Origin: a virus
Strand: one strand, 5' to 3'
Length of the DNA stretch: 26,424 nt
IMG/VR virus record: IMGVR_UViG_3300006802_000469
Location: 1 to 26,424 of that record
Positions 9,419-16,506 of this stretch are shown here, piece by piece. The position numbers and the translations under genes were made by a program. Within the stretch, counting starts at the first letter, position 1. Every line of letters begins with the position of its first letter. Below the pieces are notes generated by a model that did no database searches, was not told the origin of the DNA, and worked only from the letters and a program-made list of their open reading frames with translations.

Positions 9419-10997
9419 TTATCTGTTCCTCTTGAGGTTGAGACATTTGTTGCTGTTGCATCGCTTGTGCCATAGCCACCATTTGTCTGCGTTCCTCAAG
9501 GTCGCGGATCAGTGTATCAGGGACGCCAAACTTCTTTGCTAAGTAAGCGGCGGTATCTTCTGAATTAATAAGTAGGTTCATTACCTCTGGACCAAAACTG
9601 CCCTGCACAAGCTCAAGCCAACGAGCAACGGAGGATATATCTTGATTGGCCTGTGCCTGTGCAAGAGGTGATACTGAACGTACTTTTACTTCACGACCAT
9701 TAATAGTCGGAAGATCAATTCGCCCCTGCTTCTTTAGAATGTACACCACCCTTTGAAGAACAGGCTGAACAAGTTCTGCTTGTAGTCTGCCAAAGGCAGA
9801 ACCAATACGCCGAGATAAATCTGACATACGTTCTGCAACCTCTGTAGCAGAAGCAGGAGTACGATCAGGATTACCAAGCATATCATTGTATAGCGCACGT
9901 TTAATATTCAAGCGCATGTCTGAAAGAACAAGGTTAGCTACATCAAACGAACCAGCCGCACGAATAGGCTCAAGACCGCGTGATCCAGTAGCTTTTGGTA
10001 TAACCGTTCCCGGAACCAAGTTAATTGTATCTGGGTTAACTACTCCGTCATCTTCCATTTGGTATATACCTGAGATAGCCATTTGCGCGTTCTCAAGTAT
10101 AAGTTCAATCGTAAGATTTGTAGTTTTAATAGCACTAAGCGCATTGATGAGAGGACCCCGCCCATAGACTTCGCCGCTACATTTTGACCAACGGAAGCAA
10201 ACAAAAGGATTTGACCCAACACCTCGGTACTTTTCCTCTTTAACAATTTCTTTGGTATCACATTCGATAGCATAGAAAAGGTAGGCATCTTCGTTTTTAA
10301 CTGTGTAATCCTTACAAACGATTTCAAGTATCTTAATGCGTTCATCAGGATAGTTGTTAATCTTGCTAGTAAGTTTGTCACTAATCTTCGCCTTTGGATA
10401 CATAATTTCAATGTCAGATGCGCGAACTTGTCTTTCTCTATATACATGATCGATCTTGTCATCAGGACCAGAATCAAGCACAACATGCGGTAACGGTATA
10501 GCAGAGAACACTACAGGATTGATTGCATCACCTTCTGCAACGCTCAATACGCCAGTACCAACAGCCAGATCCATGAATGACTCATGCACTTCCTGACCAA
10601 AGTTTGAGTTCTGTATTACTTCAAACACATACTCTGTGACTTCATCTAAGTCGTTATCAACGCTTTCGCGTGAGTCAGGTGGCACTTCACTGCCAGATGT
10701 AAAGTCTGCCCAACGTGCAAAGTTAGGCACAAGACCCTGTTGTAAGCGGGATGCAAACTCTTGCACACCAACAACGGCAGTCTCATCAAAGATCTTATCA
10801 TCCCTGCGCTGACCAATCGTTTCATAATAGAACGACTCGCGCTGTGGAAGCGCATACTCATAACACTCCTCAAAGAGTGGTACAAAGTTTTCACGCATAG
10901 ATTTAGCTTTTTCGTATTTTTTCAAATACATAGCGGCAACTTTATCATTGCCGCCACCAGATCCACCAAAGGATGATGTGTCTGTATATGTTATCAT
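9402..10997 (-). CDS. portal (head-to-tail connector) protein
   Basis: A 531-residue protein of the podovirus head-to-tail connecting family. The N-terminal motif YEYALPQRESFY is followed by FDETAVVGVQEFASRLQQGL, matching the conserved opening of T7 gp8-like portals. The middle region contains RYRGVGSNPFVCFRWS-like sequence with GEVYGRGPLINALS, also typical. The C-terminus is Gln/Met-rich, as in most portals. Twelve copies would form the vertex through which DNA is packaged. It starts with an ATGA overlap to the upstream small gene. Strong assignment. Confidence 0.92.
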   Translation of the reverse strand: MITYTDTSSFGGSGGGNDKVAAMYLKKYEKAKSMRENFVPLFEECYEYALPQRESFYYETIGQRRDDKIFDETAVVGVQEFASRLQQGLVPNFARWADFTSGSEVPPDSRESVDNDLDEVTEYVFEVIQNSNFGQEVHESFMDLAVGTGVLSVAEGDAINPVVFSAIPLPHVVLDSGPDDKIDHVYRERQVRASDIEIMYPKAKISDKLTSKINNYPDERIKILEIVCKDYTVKNEDAYLFYAIECDTKEIVKEEKYRGVGSNPFVCFRWSKCSGEVYGRGPLINALSAIKTTNLTIELILENAQMAISGIYQMEDDGVVNPDTINLVPGTVIPKATGSRGLEPIRAAGSFDVANLVLSDMRLNIKRALYNDMLGNPDRTPASATEVAERMSDLSRRIGSAFGRLQAELVQPVLQRVVYILKKQGRIDLPTINGREVKVRSVSPLAQAQANQDISSVARWLELVQGSFGPEVMNLLINSEDTAAYLAKKFGVPDTLIRDLEERRQMVAMAQAMQQQQMSQPQEEQIIGTQQ

Positions 10998-11209
10998 TGA
11001 TTAAACCTGTTATAAAATCCAACACCACCACCAGATCCACTTATTAAAGATCTGCGTCCTGACCCCTTACGCATACTTTTTACAGTTTCTTCAAGAGCCT
11101 CTTGCTTTGCACCCTTCTTTTCTTCAAGTGCTTTAGCTCTATCAGCCTCTTGCTGTGCCTTAATAGCAGGATCTACTGAGGGCGTTTTAGGTCCACGACC
11201 TACACACAT
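10994..11209 (-). CDS. small conserved protein upstream of the portal
   Basis: A 71-residue protein: MCVGRGPKTPSVDP, a charged helix rich in Ala, Glu and Lys, then GRRSLISGSGGGVGFYNRF at the C-terminus. A short N-terminal Cys/Gly/Pro segment and a C-terminal R-R-S-L-I-x-G-S-x-G-G-x-G-F are features of small proteins located between terminase and portal in many podoviruses. Function is unknown, possibly virion assembly. It has a strong ribosome site (AAAGGAG, 7 nt spacing), overlaps the portal by ATGA, and lies downstream of a TTGCAG palindrome at 11251-11263. Confidence 0.65.
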   Translation of the reverse strand: MCVGRGPKTPSVDPAIKAQQEADRAKALEEKKGAKQEALEETVKSMRKGSGRRSLISGSGGGVGFYNRFNQ

Positions 11210-11250
11210 GGCTATCTCCTTTATAACTATCTATTCCTAACCACAATTTA

Positions 11251-11263
11251 TTGCAGTCTGCAA
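11251..11263. promoter_or_regulatory. Palindrome TTGCAGTCTGCAA, copy 1
   Basis: A perfect 6+1+6 palindrome in the 62-nt gap between terL and the next late gene. The identical 13-mer occurs at 17306-17318 at an early promoter, suggesting one regulator binds both. Too little loop for a hairpin. Confidence 0.5.
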
Positions 11264-11271
11264 CTCACAAA

Positions 11272-12813
11272 TTACATTCTAGCCCACAAACCATGCCGTT
11301 TGGTTTGCTTTGGCTTCCTAGCAAAGACATCATACTCTGCTTTGGCATTAAAAGCCTTGGCTTGTCTTTGACCAGATATTAACTGTCTGCCCTCACCAGC
11401 ACCCAGCATTAAGTATTGTAGAGCATCGTGGATGTGTGAATACATATTCTTGTCAGGCTTATCATCAAACCTTTCACCAGATACTTGCATACGCTTGTAT
11501 CCATAGCCACCTTCAAAGCCTTTGATTAGTGTTGGGCAACGCCGATCAATCATAAATGCTGGCTTGCCCTCGACCATTTTGTTTAGGTTGCTTGAGACAG
11601 CTTCAAGTCTAAGATCAACAGAATTGCTATGAGTTGGGTTTGCTCTTAGGCCAGCACCCCTAAGTATTTGAAAAGGTGTGCTTTCATCAGTCTGTGCGCG
11701 GAAGTCACCAGCAGGATCACCATAGATATGAACATCATTTAGAACAGCAAACCTAGTTGCTATTTCTTGGCGCAGTAATTCAGCAAACCTAACAATGCCC
11801 ATATCAATAGCCACAATCTCTGACTGTATAAGCCATCTGCCTCTAACCTTCTGACCAAAGACAGCCGCAGGAGTAAGGCCAAAGTCAATGCCCACATACA
11901 AAGGCACACCATCTGCAACTGGTATTTCTTCTTTAGCTATGTGCGTATCTGCAACAAACATAGGATATACAGGCTTTCCTTCTTGGATTGTACCAAGTCT
12001 ATTCATTACATACACATCAATCCAGCTTTTTGTCTTACCGCGTATAAGATTAGAATAATATGTCTTAAGCATGTTCTGTTTATTTTCAGCACTTTTATTT
12101 GGCAGATATTCTAACACGCCACCATTATCATCTGTCTTTTCTATCATGGCCTCTGGTTGCACATAGAAAGACCAGTTATCAGGCTTGACCAACATCTTGG
12201 CTTGCTCTTGAGGAATGTGGTCAGGGATAGGAACTTCACCAGACATAATAGGCCACCAGTGATCTTCTTCGGGTGCATTGGTGTCAGCTATAACACCAGA
12301 CCAAGTAGGACCACCATCACGCATAGAAGGGAAACGCCCAACACGCATAGTACACGCATCAATAATTGATTTAGGTATCTCCCTAGCCTCGTTGATCCAG
12401 ATGCCAGTAAGCTCAAGGGACAATAGCTTCTTGACATCTTCTGGTCGATCAAGGGCTAGGAAGATTACTTCAAGCTCTAAGTCAGCTTGTTTTATCCAAT
12501 GAGTGTAAGGCACAGACCATAAGAACTTGCCCCAATCTTCTTCGGGAAACCAATCAAGCCATGTCTTGATCGTAGTTGTTCTTAGCTGTGGATTAGTATT
12601 ACGAATGATTGCCCACCTACTACGGCGTACACCATCTTTGTTTCGCTCTTGTTGTAAGGCTCTGCGGAATACTTCAACGCAACAGCTTACAGATTTACCC
12701 GACCCAACAGGACCGCGTATGCCACGAAAGAACGATTCGTTCTTCATAAAGGCTTTCAAGACTTCGCCATCAGGCTTGTACTTAAAGCTGGTCAACCTTG
12801 TGATCCTTACCAA
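11272..12813 (-). CDS. terL: terminase large subunit
   Basis: A protein of about 510 residues with a clear Walker A motif GPVGSGKS (residues 34-41), Walker B-like LTGIWINEAREI (about 135-146, Asn-Glu in the usual Asp-Glu place) and a C-terminal RNase H-type nuclease segment PLYVGIDFGLTPAAVFGQ, with a later HIYGDPAGD. It is the ATP-driven motor and nuclease that fills the head. The frame opens at TTG 12813, but TTG 12795, with AAGGA 8 nt upstream, is an equally good start. It overlaps the end of the preceding small gene. Unusually, the small subunit lies about 3 kb away, with a cluster of small basic proteins between. Confidence 0.92.
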   Translation of the reverse strand: MVRITRLTSFKYKPDGEVLKAFMKNESFFRGIRGPVGSGKSVSCCVEVFRRALQQERNKDGVRRSRWAIIRNTNPQLRTTTIKTWLDWFPEEDWGKFLWSVPYTHWIKQADLELEVIFLALDRPEDVKKLLSLELTGIWINEAREIPKSIIDACTMRVGRFPSMRDGGPTWSGVIADTNAPEEDHWWPIMSGEVPIPDHIPQEQAKMLVKPDNWSFYVQPEAMIEKTDDNGGVLEYLPNKSAENKQNMLKTYYSNLIRGKTKSWIDVYVMNRLGTIQEGKPVYPMFVADTHIAKEEIPVADGVPLYVGIDFGLTPAAVFGQKVRGRWLIQSEIVAIDMGIVRFAELLRQEIATRFAVLNDVHIYGDPAGDFRAQTDESTPFQILRGAGLRANPTHSNSVDLRLEAVSSNLNKMVEGKPAFMIDRRCPTLIKGFEGGYGYKRMQVSGERFDDKPDKNMYSHIHDALQYLMLGAGEGRQLISGQRQAKAFNAKAEYDVFARKPKQTKRHGLWARM

Positions 12814-12976
12814 ACTTAATCATGCGTTCTACAATCTCAGGACCAATGGTTGCTATAACCTTGTCAGCCTCTAAGTCGGTGCAGAACTCTTTAGGATGGT
12901 ATGCTAGATGTACTTTTTTAACAACACGCCTTAGAACTTCACGTTCCTCTGGCTTGATAGTGTGCATGAAACTCAT
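12782..12976 (-). CDS. small hypothetical protein before terL
   Basis: A 64-residue protein, MSFMHTIKPEEREVLRRVVK at its start, helical, mixed charge, no membrane segment. It begins as an ATGA overlap with the preceding gene and ends inside the start region of terL, so it is probably coupled to both. A second in-frame Met (12967) is possible. I do not recognise the family. Its position next to terL suggests a packaging accessory role. Confidence 0.55.
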   Translation of the reverse strand: MSFMHTIKPEEREVLRRVVKKVHLAYHPKEFCTDLEADKVIATIGPEIVERMIKFGKDHKVDQL

Positions 12977-13218
12977 CTGTATCGTGCCGCCTTCTTTGCG
13001 ACATCCTTTGGTTGCTTGGCGAATTGCTTACCTTTTCGTATCGCCGCCCGCTTCGCTCTTGTGGTGCGTTGATACTCTGAGTCACTCATTGCTTCGATGG
13101 CTTTGCTTGGAAGGTAACGCTCACCAGTAGCCTTACTGCCCTGTGTGCTAGGCTTGCCAGACTTAGTGCGCCATTTTTGTTTAGTCCAAGCGCGTAATGA
13201 TTTCTGCGGTGCTTTCAT
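12973..13218 (-). CDS. small basic conserved protein (DUF5872-like)
   Basis: An 81-residue, very basic protein: KSLRAWTKQKWRTKSGKPST, then ATGERYLPSKAIEAM and a C-terminal TTRAKRAAIRKGKQFAKQPK. This W-x-x-Q-x-W-R-T-x-S-G-K-P-S and GERYLP pattern belongs to a small family widespread in marine phages and large viruses, which I believe is annotated DUF5872. That name is recalled, not searched. No known activity. The charge suggests nucleic acid binding. It overlaps the next gene by ATGA. Confidence 0.65.
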   Translation of the reverse strand: MKAPQKSLRAWTKQKWRTKSGKPSTQGSKATGERYLPSKAIEAMSDSEYQRTTRAKRAAIRKGKQFAKQPKDVAKKAARYR

Positions 13219-13224
13219 TTTATA

Positions 13225-13461
13225 TCAATCAAAGTTAGGGCTACCATCTTTATTAAAAACTCGATTGCTGTTTTGTTGTGACAATCTATCTTGATAAAAC
13301 TTAAAAATTTTAATTTTTTGTCTTTTACTTAAACCAGCCCAACTGCCAGTTTTCATTGCGTCTGCATCAGAAAAAATCATAACATCATCATCAAGCTTGC
13401 CAACTTTTTTAAGCAAAGACTTAAATTGACCTTCTGTTGGTACTTTAGGTGTTTTTTTCAT
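13225..13461 (-). CDS. small hypothetical protein, AT-rich
   Basis: A 78-residue Lys-rich protein with a conserved-looking centre KTGSWAGLSKRQKIKIFKFY and a helical amphipathic C-terminus. The DNA here is clearly more AT-rich than the genes on both sides, and a TATAAT sits just before the ATG (minus strand), preceded by AGAGG. I do not recognise the family. It lies in the series of small basic genes between the terminase genes. Confidence 0.5.
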   Translation of the reverse strand: MKKTPKVPTEGQFKSLLKKVGKLDDDVMIFSDADAMKTGSWAGLSKRQKIKIFKFYQDRLSQQNSNRVFNKDGSPNFD

Positions 13462-13531
13462 TATACAATTATACCTCTGCTTAGGGTTACGTATATTGGT
13501 ATATTAGCTAGTGTATCCACCACCAGCTTTC

Positions 13532-13798
13532 TTATACAGCAGGGCTAGCCTTTGCGCTTTTCTTGCTGACCACTGACCCGCTTTTCCGCCCTTTGCCTCG
13601 CGCTTTACGCGGTTGAACAGGCTTTTCCTCAGTTTGGGCTTCGTGTAGTTCCCCGCTTCGTTGACCGCCATCTTCTTTCTCCATAGGTATTAGTCGGCGT
13701 GAGTCTGGCATATAGGTTGCGCCAGAAAGAATACGTCCATCAGGCATCTTAATAGTTGGCCCTTCATAGGGAGTGCCATCTGTAAATGTGTACTTCAT
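13532..13798 (-). CDS. small hypothetical protein with basic tail
   Basis: An 88-residue protein in two parts: a beta-rich N-terminus (FTDGTPYEGPTIKMPDGRIL, then SGATYMPDSRRLIPM) and a basic low-complexity tail (PRKARGKGRKSG...KKSAKAS). The first part looks like a small folded domain, the second like a nucleic-acid-binding or disordered tail. The start overlaps the stop of the preceding 50-residue gene (ATGA). Role unknown. Confidence 0.55.
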   Translation of the reverse strand: MKYTFTDGTPYEGPTIKMPDGRILSGATYMPDSRRLIPMEKEDGGQRSGELHEAQTEEKPVQPRKARGKGRKSGSVVSKKSAKASPAV

Positions 13799-13947
13799 GA
13801 TTGCTTCATCTTCGATTTAATAATTTTTTGTTGAAGTGCCTTTGGCAAAGAAGCTTGTTGCTTAGTCAGCAATGACTTTGCCGCCTTCTTAGCTTTCTTT
13901 TTGCCTTCTGGTGTGTAGGCATATTTCTTTCCTGCTACGTTTGGCAT
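13795..13947 (-). CDS. 50-residue basic protein
   Basis: A short gene, found by reading the minus strand: MPNVAGKKYAYTPEGKKKAK and a Lys/Ala-rich helix, ending in KMKQS. The ribosome site GAGGAAAA is well placed before the ATG, and the stop overlaps the next start (ATGA). The opening MPxVxGKKFxYTPxGKKxAK is a pattern I associate with small basic phage proteins. It may bind DNA. Function unknown. Confidence 0.6.
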   Translation of the reverse strand: MPNVAGKKYAYTPEGKKKAKKAAKSLLTKQQASLPKALQQKIIKSKMKQS

Positions 13948-13958
13948 TTTATTTTCCT

Positions 13959-14303
13959 CTATTTTGGCAATACTCTTAATTTTCGCATAGACCGTTCCTT
14001 ACTTATCCCAGCCTTGGTAAGCTCTCTTTGAAAGCTATCACCATCTTCGTTAGGCTCTTGCAGTAATTGAATTGCTATAGACTGCCTTGATTCCTCAGAA
14101 GTGTTTGTGTCGAGCAACATCGCAATGTCATCAACCGCTTGTTTCTGTACTTTTTTAGCCGCAGATTTTGCAGACATGCCGTCTTTGACTAGGCTGTTAA
14201 ATTGACTCAAGTAACGCTTACGATCAATTTTGGGGCTATCAGCACGACTAGATGTTTTGACTAATAGCGATTTTTTCTTCTTCGGGGTTGTTACCTTCTT
14301 CAT
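13959..14303 (-). CDS. basic hypothetical protein
   Basis: A 114-residue protein with a Lys-rich N-terminus (MKKVTTPKKKKSLLVKTSSR) followed by helices (KDGMSAKSAAKKVQKQAVDD) and a C-terminal SKERSMRKLRVLPK. No motif of known function. It begins with a TAATG overlap to the preceding gene. The charge and context suggest a DNA-associated or packaging-related protein. This is inference only. Confidence 0.55.
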   Translation of the reverse strand: MKKVTTPKKKKSLLVKTSSRADSPKIDRKRYLSQFNSLVKDGMSAKSAAKKVQKQAVDDIAMLLDTNTSEESRQSIAIQLLQEPNEDGDSFQRELTKAGISKERSMRKLRVLPK

Positions 14304-14605
14304 TATGCTTTTCCTTTTTTAGCTTTGTTTCTGCGTGATATAGCCGCGCCGATACGCTTGGCCTCTGCTTTACTACCAGCACCCCAAGCCCTTAAGCTAA
14401 GAAGAAGTCTGGTTGGTCTGCCCTTCTCGTCCCTCTCAGGACCCCTCATGCCACCCATGCGTTGCAGAAAAGATGCCCTGCGTGGATTGTCACCTGACTT
14501 AACAGGGGCTTTTAAAGTGCCGCCCTTGTAAGAGTCACGCCCCGCTTGATTTAATCCACCTTTAGGATTCTTACCCGCCTTGCGTGTCCATGCTGGGGTT
14601 TTCAT
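14303..14605 (-). CDS. small basic conserved protein (DUF6321-like)
   Basis: A 100-residue, Lys/Arg/Gly-rich protein. The segment NPKGGLNQAGRDSYKGGTLK, followed by KAPVKSGDNPRRASFLQRMG and GM, matches a small family of marine phages with the G-L-N-x-A-G-R and R-R-x-S-F-x-x-R-M-x-G-M motifs, which I recall as DUF6321. No activity is known. It is coupled on both sides by TAATG overlaps. Together with the neighbouring genes it forms an unusual run of basic small proteins. Confidence 0.6.
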   Translation of the reverse strand: MKTPAWTRKAGKNPKGGLNQAGRDSYKGGTLKAPVKSGDNPRRASFLQRMGGMRGPERDEKGRPTRLLLSLRAWGAGSKAEAKRIGAAISRRNKAKKGKA

Positions 14606-15315
14606 TAACCAAGCCCTCGTTTGCCAAGACTTCTAAGATTAACCAGTGAACGGCGTGTGCCAAAAGCTACACCGCGTCTGCCTTTACCACGCCCAGCCTT
14701 AGTGCTTCTGCCACTGCCAGCAATAACAGGCTCAACCTCGTCAGGCTCATCCTCTATCTTAGGCTCGGAAGGCATAGGGTCATCTCTGGTTTCCTGCTCA
14801 GTGGTGGGTACATTCTTGTAAGGACTAGCACTAGCCATGCCAGTGTATGTGCCATCCTCATCAACACCAACAATGTTGCCATCCTTAAACACAGGCTTGC
14901 CACCAGCAATAACCTTCTGAAGCATAGCCTCATTCATCTTTCTCTTGGCAATAGCCGCGCCAGCAGTTGTAACGCTAGGAATAACAACCCTTGTGTCACC
15001 CCTTGCCTCAGTCACCATCTTGCCAAGTGCATTAAAGTTAGAAGCACTCCCAAACTCAGAACGCCCAGCTAACGCCGCCGAATCCCTTGCACCTTGTCCA
15101 GTGCTACCTAACATTGCTTGGAAAGCCGCAGGGCTTCTGCCCATCTGCGGTGCGGGTGCTTTAGCACCAAAGTTCGGATCTCTTGAAGAACCACTTGTAT
15201 CAGTCGGAATACTGCGGGAACGCTCTCTAGCCCTCTCCTGCTGTCGTCTTGTTATTGCCGCATCAGCGTTAGGACTATTATCCTGACCGCCACCGCCGCC
15301 ACCACCAGAACCCAT
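14605..15315 (-). CDS. Gly/Arg/Pro-rich low-complexity protein, likely structural
   Basis: A 236-residue protein: a poly-Gly start (MGSGGGGGGGQDNSP), an Arg/Glu-rich helix, a segment resembling virion proteins (AAFQAMLGSTGQGARDSAAL), an acidic stretch (PSEPKIEDEPDEVEPV), and a basic end (GKGRRGVAFGTRRSLVNLRS). Much of it is probably disordered. The C-terminal GTRRSL echoes the RRSLI motif of the small gene at 10994-11209. It has a strong ribosome site, AAAGGAGA. Function unknown. Confidence 0.55.
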   Translation of the reverse strand: MGSGGGGGGGQDNSPNADAAITRRQQERARERSRSIPTDTSGSSRDPNFGAKAPAPQMGRSPAAFQAMLGSTGQGARDSAALAGRSEFGSASNFNALGKMVTEARGDTRVVIPSVTTAGAAIAKRKMNEAMLQKVIAGGKPVFKDGNIVGVDEDGTYTGMASASPYKNVPTTEQETRDDPMPSEPKIEDEPDEVEPVIAGSGRSTKAGRGKGRRGVAFGTRRSLVNLRSLGKRGLG

Positions 15316-15316
15316 A

Positions 15317-15706
15317 TCAAGTCTCCTTTAACTTAAACCAGCCTAGCTTGCCTGTCTCTGTACGAAGCCAGTAAGCATCACGATAACCCAAGCCACTAAA
15401 CAAACCAATAAGCCCCTTAAATGATCTGGCAATCTCAACCTTACCACCTAAACAAATAAAATCCACTAACCAAACAGTATCACCACCACCAGCAAACCAA
15501 TCAGAATCAAACCTTCTAGTGGCTAAATATTTTTCCACCTGATCCCCATTAGGAAAACCCCAAGTAGCCAATACACCATCCTCTATCAAACACTGCCCTA
15601 AACTAATAGGACGAGCAACGTACAATTCTAACTCTCTATCACCCCACCAACTGTGATAAGGACTACTCTGTACTAATTGCTGTATCGTGCTTTTTTTAAC
15701 TATCAT
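15317..15706 (-). CDS. toxin-activating lysine-acyltransferase (HlyC)-like protein
   Basis: A 129-residue protein that lines up by eye with HlyC-type acyltransferases: SSPYHSWW at residues 14-21 matches SSPLHRNW of HlyC around its catalytic His. VLATWGFPNGDQVEKYL matches the VAYCSW...YL block. DSDWFAGGGDTVWLVDFICL matches DW-x-SGD-x-x-W-x-I-D-x-I-A. The two catalytic residues would be His18 and Asp82. HlyC transfers fatty acyl groups from acyl-ACP to lysines of RTX toxins. No RTX toxin is in view, so the phage target is unknown. The gene lacks a clear ribosome site and may be coupled to a short frame ending at 15696. About 40 residues shorter than HlyC. Confidence 0.55.
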   Translation of the reverse strand: MIVKKSTIQQLVQSSPYHSWWGDRELELYVARPISLGQCLIEDGVLATWGFPNGDQVEKYLATRRFDSDWFAGGGDTVWLVDFICLGGKVEIARSFKGLIGLFSGLGYRDAYWLRTETGKLGWFKLKET

Positions 15707-15857
15707 GTGAGTGAGGGACTACGTGACAGTGACAACCGCCAACTTTTGGGCCACCCCCCTCTGTTAACACTTGTCCTCCACAGCAAAAGCCATGCGAGGC
15801 GACAGGCGGGCTACCATTTAGCCTGTCTCGCCAATAAAGCATCGCGTAGCGATTCAT
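15696..15857 (-). CDS. possible small Cys/His-containing protein
   Basis: A 53-residue frame, MNRYAMLYWRDRLNGSPPVA then CCGGQ and KVGGCHCHVVPHSHDS. Its stop overlaps the start of the HlyC-like gene, which has no ribosome site of its own, so translational coupling is plausible. It lies in the 161-nt gap after terS and contains an imperfect stem (GGCGAGACAGGC with GCCTGTCGCC, 2-nt bulge, about 15796-15834). The gap could instead be only a structured spacer. Low confidence. Confidence 0.3.
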   Translation of the reverse strand: MNRYAMLYWRDRLNGSPPVASHGFCCGGQVLTEGGGPKVGGCHCHVVPHSHDS

Positions 15858-15867
15858 CCTGCCACCA

Positions 15868-16239
15868 CTAGCCAAGATCAATGCTCACCTTTATCTCGCC
15901 AGCATGTAGGTGCATATGCTTATCCGGTGCCTTGAAGCCAGCTCTGTCAAAGATATCCTTGCTAGCTTCTAGCTGAACGTACTCACTCTTGGCACCTTTA
16001 GCTAGGTTCAGCATCTTGCTGGCGGCTAGAGTAGCACTCAATCCCATTTGCTCACCTATCGCTTGCATCATGTACGACTGCACATGCGGGAGCTTAAGAG
16101 TCTTCTGTGCTGTCACTCTACCTGCATCACCCTTTGCGTAGCCAGCAATCTCAGCGGCATCTTTTACGGTACATCCTTTTGCTACTAGTGTATCCACCAA
16201 AGCAGTCTGTTTATCGGTTAGCTTAACTACACTTGTCAT
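15868..16239 (-). CDS. terS: terminase small subunit
   Basis: A 123-residue protein: KLTDKQTALVDTLVAKGCTV, then KDAAEIAGYAK, a helix-turn-helix of the type seen in small terminases (K-x-A-A-x-x-A-G-Y), and a helical centre with MMQAIGEQMGLSATLAASKM, where subunits would join. It recognises phage DNA and loads the large subunit. I chose ATG 16239 because AGGGGGG lies just upstream and the residues before it (Cys-rich) do not look like protein. It is the first gene of the minus-strand late operon, 28 nt from a TTGACA-type promoter candidate. Confidence 0.8.
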   Translation of the reverse strand: MTSVVKLTDKQTALVDTLVAKGCTVKDAAEIAGYAKGDAGRVTAQKTLKLPHVQSYMMQAIGEQMGLSATLAASKMLNLAKGAKSEYVQLEASKDIFDRAGFKAPDKHMHLHAGEIKVSIDLG

Positions 16240-16266
16240 TTGCCCCCCCTTTGGTTCCCCCCCACT

Positions 16267-16293
16267 TTCATACCTTTCTGAACATCTTGTCAA
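16267..16293 (-). promoter_or_regulatory. Candidate sigma-70 promoter for the late (minus) operon
   Basis: Reading the minus strand, TTGACA (16293-16288) is followed after 15 nt by TATGAA (16272-16267). The spacer is 2 nt short of ideal. Its position 28-50 nt before the terS start, at the head of the operon, supports it. Confidence 0.45.
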
Positions 16294-16350
16294 CGCACAA
16301 AACGACACCATATCACAGCTGTTTGCGTGGCATACGCACATCACGATTGG

Positions 16351-16391
16351 CCGTTGCGATGCGAATAGGTCTGATAACCTATTCACAACGG
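16351..16391. other. Stem-loop in the divergent intergenic region
   Basis: CCGTTG (16351-16356) pairs with CAACGG (16386-16391), and GAATAGGT (16363-16370) with ACCTATTC (16377-16384), around loop CTGATA. A 14-bp stem with an internal loop. It could insulate the divergent operons, act in the terS leader, or be an operator. The rest of 16240-16500 shows a smaller repeat (TGCGT/ACGCA at 16324-16338) and a TATATATAA at 16430-16438 but no gene. Confidence 0.6.
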
Positions 16392-16506
16392 ACGTTCCAA
16401 GTGATGCGCAACACGCAAGGAGAGGGGGGTATATATAACAACAACTACACGACAACAACTATCAGAAAGGTGAAAAGCATTTTGCGAGGCCTTTTCCTCT
16501 CGTGTC

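Noticed and set aside
11250-11266. Resemblance of ATTGCAGTCTGCAACTC to a conserved 16S rRNA stretch, possible attachment site
   Set aside because: Short palindromic match, the core is also at 17306-17318, and no integrase is in view, so a regulator site is the simpler reading.
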